Source: UBA3206 sp964548855
GTDB taxonomy: Bacteria > Bacillota_I > Bacilli_A > Acholeplasmatales > Anaeroplasmataceae
DNA: 60,025 bases
Direction: 5' to 3'
Assembly: GCA_964548855.1 (NCBI GenBank)
Contig: CAZJSR010000012.1
Span: forward strand, 1-60,025
The position numbers and the translations under genes were made by a program. Below are positions 27,130-35,788 of this stretch, piece after piece. The notes beneath the pieces are model-generated. The model had not been told where the DNA came from and ran no database searches. It worked only from the letters and a program-made list of their open reading frames with translations. How positions within the stretch are numbered: the stretch's first letter is position 1; each line of letters opens with the position of its first letter.

Positions 27130-27996
27130 TCACTCCTTGAATACTACAATAGGTTTATATGTATATTCTTTAAATACTTCATAAATCGCAATCAATTTAT
27201 GATTATGATATACTTTAAAAGGCTTATCAGTTTTTATTTGTCTTTCATCAAGTACCATGCCATTATATATCATTTTTTTCATATAATCACTTACTTCTAT
27301 TGATTCAAGATTAAAAAAAACATCTTCAATAGAAATAATTTTATCTTTAATAAACTCATCATCTAAAGATACAGCCATTTCTTTAGTAAAAGAACCTGAT
27401 GATATTCTATCAAGTTCATACATAAGTGATAATACATTTAATTTTTCTCCAAGATCTCTTGCAAAACTTCTTACATAAAATCCTTTAGAAACTTTCATAT
27501 ATATATCAACACATTTAAAACCATCAATTTCATAAATATCACTTTCTCTTTTTAAATCATATATTTCAATATTTCTTGGTTCTAATTTTACTTCTTGATT
27601 CTTTCTAGCATATTCGTATAATTTCTTTCCATTTACTTTAATAGAACTATACATAGGCGGAATTTGTGTCTTAGTTTCTTTTAATTCACTAAGTGCTTTA
27701 TCAAGTAATTCTAATGAAATATCACACTTCTTTTTTTCTAAGATATTTCCAGTAATATCTAAAGTATCACTAGACATTCCAAACAATACTGTTGTTTTAT
27801 ATTCTTTTACATGTTCTACTAATAAAGGCATTAGTTTACAGGCTTTATTAATTGCTACAACTAATACACCTGTAGTATTAGGGTCTAATGTACCAGTATG
27901 TCCTACATGAGATGTATTAAATATTTTCTTTATTCTATTACAAACATCATGGCTTGTTAAGCCTTTTTCTTTATTTATAACTACAAATGCATCCAT
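27130..27996 (-). CDS. truB: tRNA pseudouridine-55 synthase
   Basis: TruB makes pseudouridine 55 in the T loop of tRNAs. The catalytic aspartate sits in GHTGTLDPNTTGVLVVAI, preceded by the KEKGLTSHDVCNRIKK start. IPPMYSSIKVNGKKLYEYAR and GFYVRSFARDLGEKL are also conserved. At 288 residues it is of normal length with a reduced C-terminal part. The ribosome-binding site GAGGT is 5 bases before the ATG. An extended -10 site (TGTTATACT) lies just upstream, within the end of the thiT terminator. Confidence 0.97.
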   Translation of the reverse strand: MDAFVVINKEKGLTSHDVCNRIKKIFNTSHVGHTGTLDPNTTGVLVVAINKACKLMPLLVEHVKEYKTTVLFGMSSDTLDITGNILEKKKCDISLELLDKALSELKETKTQIPPMYSSIKVNGKKLYEYARKNQEVKLEPRNIEIYDLKRESDIYEIDGFKCVDIYMKVSKGFYVRSFARDLGEKLNVLSLMYELDRISSGSFTKEMAVSLDDEFIKDKIISIEDVFFNLESIEVSDYMKKMIYNGMVLDERQIKTDKPFKVYHNHKLIAIYEVFKEYTYKPIVVFKE

Positions 27997-28021
27997 AAAT
28001 TACCTCACCACTATAGTATAA

Positions 28022-28066
28022 CATAAAAAATAGTATGAAATCACAAATAATTTCATACTATTTTTA
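28022..28066 (-). terminator. Terminator of thiT
   Basis: A perfect 15-bp stem (28027-28041 with 28050-28064), an 8-base loop and a T-run. It is strong and nearly symmetrical. Confidence 0.85.
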
Positions 28067-28069
28067 TAT

Positions 28070-28669
28070 TTATTCAAGTTCATCAAATAAAAACAGTTGT
28101 GGTTGAGTTAAATAAATAATAGAAATCACTAACATCGATAAAAGAATACTAGGAAGCATGTAACCACCATTATAAGTTATAGAATAAACCATTCTTGGCC
28201 ATAAAGGATCTGATGGATTATTTGGCCAAAATAACATTCCTGAAATAAAATGCATAAAAAATTTAAATAATCCTCCAAGAAACATAGTTAAACATACAAA
28301 AATACATCTCTTAGATTTACTATTAGTTTTTTTTATAAAAATTCTCAAAAAGCAAGCAAGACCTACTACAAAATAAGATAGTATATAATCTGCACACATT
28401 TGAATCATTATTTTCCAAAAACTATCAGATATTGCATAAAAACCATCCGTTAAATCAAGAAGCCCCATTAAAAGTCCAGTTATCATAGCTGGCACCATAC
28501 CTCTTCTCAATCCAATAAACACAACAACAACAGCCGCAAAACTAATACTACCTCCATTATAAAAAGGTAAAAATGAAGAATAAAGTCCTGCAAGAAGATC
28601 AAGTACAAAACCAATTGCGGCAAATATCGCAATTTCTGCAAGAACTTTAATGTTAAACATTTTTTTCAA
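28070..28669 (-). CDS. thiT: Thiamine transporter ThiT (ECF S component)
   Basis: A 199-residue, six-helix substrate-binding membrane subunit for thiamine, working with a shared ECF module encoded elsewhere. The segments VLAEIAIFAAIGFVLDLL, PFYNGGSISFAAVVVVFIGLRRG and the late GMLFWPNNPSDPLWPRMVYSITYNGGYMLPS match ThiT, whose binding site uses such aromatic residues. The start is the TTG at 28669 with AAGGAGG 8 bases before it; the frame upstream runs into the riboswitch terminator. A TPP riboswitch precedes it, confirming the substrate. Confidence 0.93.
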   Translation of the reverse strand: MKKMFNIKVLAEIAIFAAIGFVLDLLAGLYSSFLPFYNGGSISFAAVVVVFIGLRRGMVPAMITGLLMGLLDLTDGFYAISDSFWKIMIQMCADYILSYFVVGLACFLRIFIKKTNSKSKRCIFVCLTMFLGGLFKFFMHFISGMLFWPNNPSDPLWPRMVYSITYNGGYMLPSILLSMLVISIIYLTQPQLFLFDELE

Positions 28670-28688
28670 AATATCATCCTCCTTAAAA

Positions 28689-28716
28689 TAAAAAAAATGT
28701 TTCCTAGGAAACATGC
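28689..28716 (-). terminator. Riboswitch terminator ahead of thiT
   Basis: The perfect palindrome ATGTTTCCTAGGAAACAT (28697-28714) followed by T on the minus strand, between the TPP aptamer and the thiT ribosome-binding site. It would form when TPP is bound. Confidence 0.85.
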
Positions 28717-28740
28717 TTTTTTGCTAAAGATAAAATAATA

Positions 28741-28841
28741 TAATTATTTTGTCCCTACGCTAGCATTACCTAGATCAGGTTAACGGTCGGGACTCAACAT
28801 TCCCCTCTCAGCCGGTTTACCAGCTCCCACGAATAATTATA
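28741..28841 (-). promoter_or_regulatory. TPP riboswitch (thi box)
   Basis: Minus-strand sequence has the full TPP aptamer signature: GGGAGC, then CTGAGAGG, GACCGTTAACCTGATCTAGG, TAATGCTAGCG and AGGGA. The closing helix P1 is AATTATT with AATAATT at the two ends. It controls thiT through the terminator at 28689-28716, turning uptake off when thiamine pyrophosphate is plentiful. Confidence 0.97.
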
Positions 28842-28850
28842 CCATTATTA

Positions 28851-29468
28851 TTAATTAAATAAAGAGTTATTATCATTTTTCGATTTAATGACTAATATTT
28901 TGCCATTTAACGAAATTTTCGCTAAATTTTGAATTTCATTGCTTACACATAATGAATCAAATACTTTTAAATTATAATTACATAAATTATATTTAAATCC
29001 TTCTAATGAAATAATAGAGTCCTCTAACGCAAAAAAAGATATATATTTATATTCATCTTTTTTTAAATTAGTTGATGTATTTAATTTAAAAATGTAACTA
29101 TTATCATCAATTAATTTTAAATTATCATATTTAGATAATAAATTTAAATTCGCAATAAAATGTTCAATTCTTCTTCCTTCTATTCCACCTAATATAGTTA
29201 CATCATCACTAATCTCATAAGCTCTTTTAATGCTAACAAATGTATCCGTATCATCTTTTTCCATATTTAATACCGTTACTTTTGTATTTTTCTTAATTAG
29301 TTCTAAATCATCTTGGCACACAGAATCGAAATCTCCAATTGCTTCATCACATTTAATATTATTTCTTATTAATAATAATGCACCCTTATCAACACCTATT
29401 ACATAATAATCAGTAAAATCATAATTATTAACAGAAATATTATTTCCGATAAAAACTAATACCTTCAT
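28851..29468 (-). CDS. thiN: Thiamine pyrophosphokinase
   Basis: A 205-residue enzyme transferring pyrophosphate from ATP to thiamine to give TPP. Recognised motifs are YVIGVDKGALLLI, CDEAIGDFDSV, KDDTDTFVSIKRAYE and ILGGIEGRRIEHFIANLNLL, all characteristic of ThiN. The C-terminal half is the beta-sandwich thiamine-binding domain. It starts 2 bases after the thioredoxin-like gene and is the last gene of the mutS2 operon. The TPP aptamer begins about 10 bases past its stop, so thiN itself is not under that switch. Confidence 0.93.
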   Translation of the reverse strand: MKVLVFIGNNISVNNYDFTDYYVIGVDKGALLLIRNNIKCDEAIGDFDSVCQDDLELIKKNTKVTVLNMEKDDTDTFVSIKRAYEISDDVTILGGIEGRRIEHFIANLNLLSKYDNLKLIDDNSYIFKLNTSTNLKKDEYKYISFFALEDSIISLEGFKYNLCNYNLKVFDSLCVSNEIQNLAKISLNGKILVIKSKNDNNSLFN

Positions 29469-29470
29469 AA

Positions 29471-29755
29471 CTACCTCTTAAATTTTCTTATCCAGTCTTC
29501 TATAGATTTACTATTTAAAATACCATCATATTTTGATATTATATTTCCATCATTAACTAAAATAAATGATGGTATTTTACTAATATTATACTTATGTTTC
29601 ATGTTATGAAATTTAGTGGTATTCACCCTTAGTATATTAATACTAATTCCATTAAAAATACCTTCATTTATTTGACAACTTTTAGTAAATCCTGCATAAA
29701 AGAAAACAAGGTACAAACCTTTAATCTTAAAGTTTTCATTATATTCGTATATCAA
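29471..29755 (-). CDS. Thioredoxin-like protein with a single active-site cysteine
   Basis: A 94-residue thioredoxin-fold protein. The strand and active-site region read LVFFYAGFTKSCQ, aligning with the usual FWAxWCGPCK. The first catalytic cysteine is threonine (T24) and only the second, C27, remains. The cis-proline motif is kept (KIPSFILVNDG, P62), as is the last helix. Without the nucleophilic cysteine it cannot be a normal disulfide reductase; a binding or monothiol role is possible. It lies 11 bases after mutS2 and 2 before thiN. Confidence 0.75.
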   Translation of the reverse strand: MIYEYNENFKIKGLYLVFFYAGFTKSCQINEGIFNGISINILRVNTTKFHNMKHKYNISKIPSFILVNDGNIISKYDGILNSKSIEDWIRKFKR

Positions 29756-29766
29756 AAAACCATTCC

Positions 29767-32088
29767 CTATCTAAGATATACAACCGTTACTCCATTAAGA
29801 CCTTCGCCTTCTTTTCCAAATCTATAACTTTTAATATGTGGCGTACTTTTTAAAGTCTTCCACACTGCTTCTCTTACAGCACCAGTACCAAAACCATGAA
29901 TAATATAGACATTTTCAAAATTCGCAAGTAATGCCTTATCAATAAAACTAACAACTGCTTCTTTTACATCTTCATATCTATATCCTCTTAAATCAAGTTG
30001 CATTTTAGCAGGTGTAGTTGACGTTTGATGAACAACTTTTCTAACCTTTGGTTTATCAACAGGAGGCTTAGATAACCTTAATTCATCTTTCTTAAATGTC
30101 ATTTTAAATTGTCCAACTTGAACTTCATACTTATCTTTTTTTATCGTAATGATTTTTCCTTCTTTATCATAGTTTATGACATGTACATAATCGCCAACTC
30201 TTAAATCATAATCAAATACTTGATTTTCTACATGTTTTGTTTTTAAATTTCTTGCCACGAATTTTATATCTGCGACTTCATGTTCTTTAACATTTATATC
30301 ATTTCTAATTTTATCAATTTCATTTAATAAATTAATAGAATCTTCTTTTGCTTCTTTTATTATTTCGTTTGCTTCTTTTATAGCATTATCAATAATATTT
30401 TTTCTTTCTTTTTCTATAGAAAGTTTAAGTGAATCAATTTCAGCTAATTTTTGGTTGTATTCACTAATCATATGCATATAGTTATCTTTAATATTACTAA
30501 TTTTAGTATTTTCTATATCAAGTTTATCCATTAATACTTCAGAATCAGTATATCTATTATCATTTAATTTAATAGCTTCTTCTATAATTCTTTCATCTAA
30601 ACCTAATCTTTTAACAATTTGCAAAGCATTACTTTTTCCAGGAACACCCATTAACAATTTATATGTTGGTTTTAATGTTTCACTATTAAATTCAACTGAA
30701 GCATTACATATATCTTTTGACATATATGCATAAGCTTTTAAATCACTATAATGAGTTGTAGTTATAACTCTCGCTTTTCTATCATGCAAAAATTTTAAAA
30801 TTGCAATTGCTAAACTAGAACCTTCTTTAGGATCAGTACCACTACCAAGTTCATCTAATAATACTAGACTATTATCACTAACATTATTAACAATTTTACA
30901 AATTTTAGTCATATGTCCTGAAAATGTAGATAAAGATTGTTCTATAGATTGCGTATCACCGATATCTACAAATACATCATCATATATTGATAAATTAGTT
31001 CCTTCTTTACAAGGAACAAACATTCCAGACATCATCATTAAAGTAATGATACCAACAGTTTTTAATACAACAGTTTTTCCACCTGTGTTAGGTCCTGTAA
31101 TAATTACAGTATTATATTTGCTTCCAAATTCAATATCTGTTGGTACAACTTTATTACGGTCAATTAAAGGATGTCTTCCTTTAATAATATTAGTTATACC
31201 TTCATTATTAACCTTAGGCATAATATGATCATATTCTTTTGCATACATAGCTTTCGCATAAATAATATCAAGTGCCTCTATATTTGATAAATTATTAATT
31301 AAATTATCTGATTCACTATTTACCAATAATGATAAACTCTTTAAAATATTTTGTATTTCTTTCTTTTCTTTTCGAATATTAGAATCAATTTGATTTTGAA
31401 TCATTGAACATTCCATAGGTTCAATATAAACAGTAGTACCACTACTTGATTCATCTAAAACAACACCTTTAATACTATTCTTATATTCAACTTTAAAAGG
31501 TAAGCATAATCTATTTGCTCTTGAAACAACAATATTATCTGATAACATCGATGATTTAGATTGCATGATTTCATTAAGTTTAGAACGTAATCGATTTTGA
31601 AGAGAAGATATTTGTCTTCTTATTATAAATAAATCACTTGACGCATTATCATAAATGTATCCATTTGAGTCAATAGTTGTATCTATAGTAGCTTTTAATC
31701 TTTCTAATGGTACTAAAGAATTGAAATAATTACTTAATAATTCTATTTTAATTTTATTACTATCTAGGTAATTCTTATATGTTAATAAATTTGAAACACT
31801 AGTGCATAATTGTGAAACGTTTAATAATTCTTCAATACTTAAAACAGAACCAAGTTTACATCTTAATATTGAATCTTTAATACTATTAACACCACCAAGT
31901 GGAATGTCATCATATTTTATTATTGCATTATATGCTTCATTTACTTCATTTAATTTTTTTTCAATTATTTCGATATTTGAAATTGGCTTAATTTCAAATA
32001 TTGCATCTTTTGCCATTTTAGTTTTAGCATATCCGCTAAGTATTTTTAAAACACTTTCAAATTCCAACGTTTCTAAATCATAAGCCAT
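29767..32088 (-). CDS. mutS2: MutS2 ATPase/endonuclease
   Basis: A complete 773-residue MutS2. The MutS-type core has Walker A GPNTGGKT (about 330-337), Walker B LVLLDELGSGTD, and TTHYSDLKAYAY. A long charged coiled coil (about 515-620) leads to the C-terminal Smr nuclease domain (LDLRGYRYEDVKEAV, VYIIHGFGTGAVREAV). MutS2 lacks mismatch recognition; it acts on branched DNA or on collided ribosomes as a quality-control factor. The gene follows the unknown 116-residue gene by 8 bases. Confidence 0.97.
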   Translation of the reverse strand: MAYDLETLEFESVLKILSGYAKTKMAKDAIFEIKPISNIEIIEKKLNEVNEAYNAIIKYDDIPLGGVNSIKDSILRCKLGSVLSIEELLNVSQLCTSVSNLLTYKNYLDSNKIKIELLSNYFNSLVPLERLKATIDTTIDSNGYIYDNASSDLFIIRRQISSLQNRLRSKLNEIMQSKSSMLSDNIVVSRANRLCLPFKVEYKNSIKGVVLDESSSGTTVYIEPMECSMIQNQIDSNIRKEKKEIQNILKSLSLLVNSESDNLINNLSNIEALDIIYAKAMYAKEYDHIMPKVNNEGITNIIKGRHPLIDRNKVVPTDIEFGSKYNTVIITGPNTGGKTVVLKTVGIITLMMMSGMFVPCKEGTNLSIYDDVFVDIGDTQSIEQSLSTFSGHMTKICKIVNNVSDNSLVLLDELGSGTDPKEGSSLAIAILKFLHDRKARVITTTHYSDLKAYAYMSKDICNASVEFNSETLKPTYKLLMGVPGKSNALQIVKRLGLDERIIEEAIKLNDNRYTDSEVLMDKLDIENTKISNIKDNYMHMISEYNQKLAEIDSLKLSIEKERKNIIDNAIKEANEIIKEAKEDSINLLNEIDKIRNDINVKEHEVADIKFVARNLKTKHVENQVFDYDLRVGDYVHVINYDKEGKIITIKKDKYEVQVGQFKMTFKKDELRLSKPPVDKPKVRKVVHQTSTTPAKMQLDLRGYRYEDVKEAVVSFIDKALLANFENVYIIHGFGTGAVREAVWKTLKSTPHIKSYRFGKEGEGLNGVTVVYLR

Positions 32089-32096
32089 AAAATCAC

Positions 32097-32447
32097 CTAC
32101 ATATATTTCTTTAAACTAGTATTCTTCATTATTCTAATTAATCTATTATCATTTTCATCGTTTGGATCAAATAACTCTAATACATTTACTTTATTTATAG
32201 TATTAATATCACCATAAATATAAATATACATTAATTTATCATTATTCATTAGTTCTAATAATGAAGAATATAAAATATCCATAACCAACATAAGTTCATC
32301 GGATATTTCTTTTGTCTCAATTATCTCACTATTTAATACAGGTCCTAATAACAATTTATTATTTTCAATTGTTAAAACCATGCTTCTTTGATTATACTTT
32401 TTTACAACTAATCCATCTATATTATTAATTTTAACAAAATTATACAT
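32097..32447 (-). CDS. Unknown 116-residue protein
   Basis: I do not recognise this protein. It is acidic and soluble, beginning MYNFVKINNIDGLVVKKYNQRSM, with alternating strands and helices in a single small domain and no membrane segment. It starts one base after the GNAT stop and ends 8 bases before mutS2, so it belongs to their operon. Gene spacing and an unbroken frame are the main evidence that it is real. Confidence 0.6.
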   Translation of the reverse strand: MYNFVKINNIDGLVVKKYNQRSMVLTIENNKLLLGPVLNSEIIETKEISDELMLVMDILYSSLLELMNNDKLMYIYIYGDINTINKVNVLELFDPNDENDNRLIRIMKNTSLKKYM

Positions 32448-32448
32448 A

Positions 32449-32904
32449 TTATAACTCCTTTTTCATTGGAATATATTTCATAGAATCAACTACTACTGTC
32501 TCACTTGTATTAATAAAACCTTTCTTCTTATAAAATTCATATCCATAAATTGAACTATCTAATGTAATAGTATGATTTTTTCTTGTTAAAACTATATTCT
32601 CAACATAACTTAATAATTTAGATGCCACTCCTAAGTTATGGTATGTTGTATCAACAAACAAGTATAAAATATAATTATCATCATCAAGTGATATGACGCC
32701 AACTAAATTAGAATCTTTATAATATCCATATAAAATATTATTTCTATTTTTTATATTTAAAATAATTTCATCATTATTAATAAATTCCTTTAAAAAAGTC
32801 TTATATCCTTCATAAGAATCATTTACATATTCAGTTTTTAAATACACTTCTTCGATAAACTTTAGTGTATTTTTAATTTCATTAAATTCTATTTCTCTTA
32901 TCAT
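32449..32904 (-). CDS. GNAT family N-acetyltransferase
   Basis: A 151-residue acetyltransferase of the GNAT fold. The acetyl-CoA binding motif A is LFVDTTYHNLGVASKLLSYVE (the QxxGxG/A element, here HNLGVA). The final motif B is YGYEFYKKKGF. The substrate is unknown. It is the first gene of the operon with the 116-residue protein, mutS2, the thioredoxin-like gene and thiN. An extended -10 promoter lies directly upstream. Confidence 0.8.
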   Translation of the reverse strand: MIREIEFNEIKNTLKFIEEVYLKTEYVNDSYEGYKTFLKEFINNDEIILNIKNRNNILYGYYKDSNLVGVISLDDDNYILYLFVDTTYHNLGVASKLLSYVENIVLTRKNHTITLDSSIYGYEFYKKKGFINTSETVVVDSMKYIPMKKEL

Positions 32905-32910
32905 ACGCCT

Positions 32911-32938
32911 ATTATATCACAAAATATAAGGTGGCAAA
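32911..32938 (-). promoter_or_regulatory. Promoter of the GNAT-mutS2-thiN operon
   Basis: TTTGCC (32938-32933), 16 bases, TATAAT (32916-32911), with an extended -10 TG (TGATATAAT). Confidence 0.6.
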
Positions 32939-32950
32939 AACCACCTTACT
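32920..32950 (-). terminator. Terminator of the pectate lyase-like gene
   Basis: An 8-bp stem (32927-32934 with 32941-32948), a 6-base loop and a short T-rich tail on the minus strand. It overlaps the promoter of the next operon. Confidence 0.65.
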
Positions 32951-34832
32951 ATTTATTAGATGTTTTTAACCATCCTAACTTAACTTTATTATTTGTTCCT
33001 ACACCAATTGAACCACTAAGTAGTGATTCTAAATTATTAAGATCAGTACCTTTAATTTCAAATGGTGATAATTCATTATCTGTTCTCCACTTAAAGTTTG
33101 AAGTCAATTTACTTTGAGATACATTAAGATTTGATAATTGACTAGGTAGACCATCAGTCATTAAAACTACATCACTGTCTTTATTTGCTTGATATGAACA
33201 GTTTACAAGTTTATATGTACCATTTAAATTAATATCAAGACCTGTATTATTAGTAATTTCTTCATCATTATTCTTTAAGAATTGCTCAATACCTCTATAA
33301 ATAACATTTGATGCATAGAAGCTTCCACCATTACCACAAACAATACCTTGACTTACTAGAGCGCATTTCCAAGCTTTATTTATATTTTGTAATTCTCTTT
33401 GAAGACCGTTAACACCAGTTCCATAATTACCAATAGCTCTTAGTTTAGTTCTATATTCCATATATTGATTATTATCAACTATGCAGTTATACATTACAAC
33501 TTCACCAGTTCTAACTTTAGGTAATCTATCTTCAATATTCGTAAACTTACAATTTGAGAATGATACTCTTAATTCTTTATTATATTTCACATCAGTACCA
33601 GAATCTCCAAGTAAGAAACCTTTCTTTTGTGGAATAGCTATTCCATATAAAATATCTTCAAATGATAATCCAATATCTCTTAAAGCATTATAATATTGAT
33701 ACATACCTCCGCCATTTTTATAATCATCTTCAATACGTTGCATCATCTTATAAATATATCCATCTTTGTCATCGCTTCCAGCACTAAAATCACAAAATGA
33801 AATTGAAACTGCACTACCACCAGTTGCGCCATATGGTGCATTTTGGTAAGTTCCTAAACTTTCATAATAAGTATTCGCAACATCAATTTGACCATCAAAT
33901 GATTTACCAAATTTACAGTGATCAATTAAAATATTTTCACTATATCCTATTTTAAAATATGCCCATCCTACTGTGTCATAATCTCCAAGTTTTATTTCAG
34001 CATTTTTATCATTAAAATCTTCCCATTGCCATAATTCATCAAATTCAAGATTTCTAATCGCAATATTTTTACAGTAATTAACCTTAAAACCAGCACATGT
34101 AAGTTTTGCACCATTTTTTGAATAAATTAATAAGTCACTTGTATTTTCAATAGAAATTCTTGAAACAGGATTATCATTGTACCATTTAGTAGGCGTCATT
34201 TTAGACATTTTAGTATAATCCCATTTTTCTAAAATATTACTATATGTTTCTTTGGTTGTTGTTTGATATTCCTTATATGATAGATTTATATCATTTGTAA
34301 TTTCTATAACATGTACCTTAGATTCTTTATTAAGAGTTTGACTATAAGTAACATCAGGATATGCAGAGTCTTCATAATATACTAAAGATGCAGTATATAC
34401 TTTATCATTAGGATCCCAAGGAGTATCTACTGGTATTTTATTATAATTACCATTTTCATCTTTTAAGTATAAACCTTTAGTAAGTGCTCTTTTCCAGTTA
34501 GTTTCATTCTTCCTTACATTATTTCTTACCATATAATCAAATTCTTTTTGTTCTACTAAAGTATTAGTGTAATCTACTTTCGCATCACTAATAGCCTTAA
34601 TAAAATCATCAGCTGTAGAAACTTTTACATAGCTATCAGTATTATAATACTTTGTATAATCAGTCATTCCTCCATTTGAATTAACATAGCCAAAATCATA
34701 GAAAGAATATTGTTCAGCTTCTGTTAAAGTAGATACATAATCTTCCGTTTTTTTTGGTTCTTCCTTTTTACCACAAGAACATAACGCAAGAACCGATAAA
34801 AATCCTGAAATCGCAAGTAATGTTTTTTTCAT
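32949..34832 (-). CDS. Pectate lyase-like (PL1) surface lipoprotein
   Basis: A 627-residue predicted lipoprotein. The signal peptide ends in the lipobox LCSC (lipidated C20), followed by a charged linker. The beta-helix core from about residue 230 carries family-1 polysaccharide lyase features: NIAIRNLEFD, then ILIDHCKFGKSFDGQID (the IDH-DG element), and DRLPKVRTGEVVMYNC, which matches the RxPxxR motif holding the catalytic arginine. It should cleave pectin-type galacturonan, or a related acidic glycan, at the cell surface. The N-terminal 200 residues and the large region after the motif are unusual. It appears monocistronic. Ca2+ ligands were not verified. Confidence 0.75.
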   Translation of the reverse strand: MKKTLLAISGFLSVLALCSCGKKEEPKKTEDYVSTLTEAEQYSFYDFGYVNSNGGMTDYTKYYNTDSYVKVSTADDFIKAISDAKVDYTNTLVEQKEFDYMVRNNVRKNETNWKRALTKGLYLKDENGNYNKIPVDTPWDPNDKVYTASLVYYEDSAYPDVTYSQTLNKESKVHVIEITNDINLSYKEYQTTTKETYSNILEKWDYTKMSKMTPTKWYNDNPVSRISIENTSDLLIYSKNGAKLTCAGFKVNYCKNIAIRNLEFDELWQWEDFNDKNAEIKLGDYDTVGWAYFKIGYSENILIDHCKFGKSFDGQIDVANTYYESLGTYQNAPYGATGGSAVSISFCDFSAGSDDKDGYIYKMMQRIEDDYKNGGGMYQYYNALRDIGLSFEDILYGIAIPQKKGFLLGDSGTDVKYNKELRVSFSNCKFTNIEDRLPKVRTGEVVMYNCIVDNNQYMEYRTKLRAIGNYGTGVNGLQRELQNINKAWKCALVSQGIVCGNGGSFYASNVIYRGIEQFLKNNDEEITNNTGLDINLNGTYKLVNCSYQANKDSDVVLMTDGLPSQLSNLNVSQSKLTSNFKWRTDNELSPFEIKGTDLNNLESLLSGSIGVGTNNKVKLGWLKTSNK

Positions 34833-34923
34833 AATTTTAATTCTCCTACTTTCTTTTTTTTATTTAAAGTCAAATAAAAATTCAATGTTTTAACAAATTA
34901 TTTGACCAATATTTAACCCTACC

Positions 34924-35787
34924 TTATATTAAATATTGTGCAATATAAATTCCTGCATCACTACCTAGTGACGCAATCTTAATAGAAATATCTAATATAT
35001 TATCAAACGCATATTCTTTATAATATTTCTTTACTCTTAGAAGTAAATCATCTTTTGCGTTTGATAAACCACCAGACAATCTAATATTTTTAATACCTAA
35101 TATAGAAACTAAATTTTGAATAGCTATCGCAAGTTTTCTTGATGCATAATTAATAGAACTAATCGCATCATAATCCCCTTTTTTAGACCTTTTAAATAAT
35201 TCATATGCATTAATATTTGTACTGTTCTTTTTATTATAATATTCTGTAAAACCACGAGAACTACAATATGCATCAACGCATCCTTTTTTATTACAACCGC
35301 ATATTCTTGCATTTTTTGAAAAATCAACTTTTAAATGACCTATTTCACCAGCATAACCATTTTTATTATATAAATTTCCATCAATTATAATTCCACTACC
35401 AACACCAGTACCAAGTGTAATCAATACTAAATCATCTAAAGATGAAATTTTCGCTTCAGCTAATGCCGCAAGATTCGCGTCATTTTCAACAATAATATTA
35501 CAATTATTAAATTTTCCACTTAATTCTTCATAAAAATTTAGACCTACAATATTTGTATTTGGTGCAAATTCAACAATATTATCCTTTAAAACCCCTGGAA
35601 TCGCAACTGTATATCCTTTAATATTATCTATATTGTAACATCTTTTCACTTCATTAACAATAGAATCAATAATTTCATCTTTATTCTTAGATGTTTTAAT
35701 ACTTGTTTTTAATAATAGTTTATTATTTTCATCAAAATAGCCAAACTTTATATTAGTTCCACCAATATCAATTCCACACTTAATCAT
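34924..35787 (-). CDS. ROK family sugar kinase (probable glucokinase)
   Basis: A 287-residue ROK kinase. The ATP motif is GIDIGGTNIKFG, the catalytic aspartate lies in NIIVENDANLAALAEA, and the zinc site is CGCNKKGCVDAYCS (CxCxxxxC type, with the ROK GxCGxxGCxE pattern slightly altered). Glucokinase is the likeliest role but other hexoses are possible. I start at the ATG at 35787 (MIKCGIDIGG), one base after the valS stop. It is thus in the T-box-controlled valS operon, or read through from it. Confidence 0.88.
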   Translation of the reverse strand: MIKCGIDIGGTNIKFGYFDENNKLLLKTSIKTSKNKDEIIDSIVNEVKRCYNIDNIKGYTVAIPGVLKDNIVEFAPNTNIVGLNFYEELSGKFNNCNIIVENDANLAALAEAKISSLDDLVLITLGTGVGSGIIIDGNLYNKNGYAGEIGHLKVDFSKNARICGCNKKGCVDAYCSSRGFTEYYNKKNSTNINAYELFKRSKKGDYDAISSINYASRKLAIAIQNLVSILGIKNIRLSGGLSNAKDDLLLRVKKYYKEYAFDNILDISIKIASLGSDAGIYIAQYLI

Positions 35788-35788
35788 A

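Noticed and set aside
28851..29468. thiN under the TPP riboswitch
   Set aside because: The aptamer lies downstream of thiN and upstream of thiT on the same strand, so it controls only thiT.
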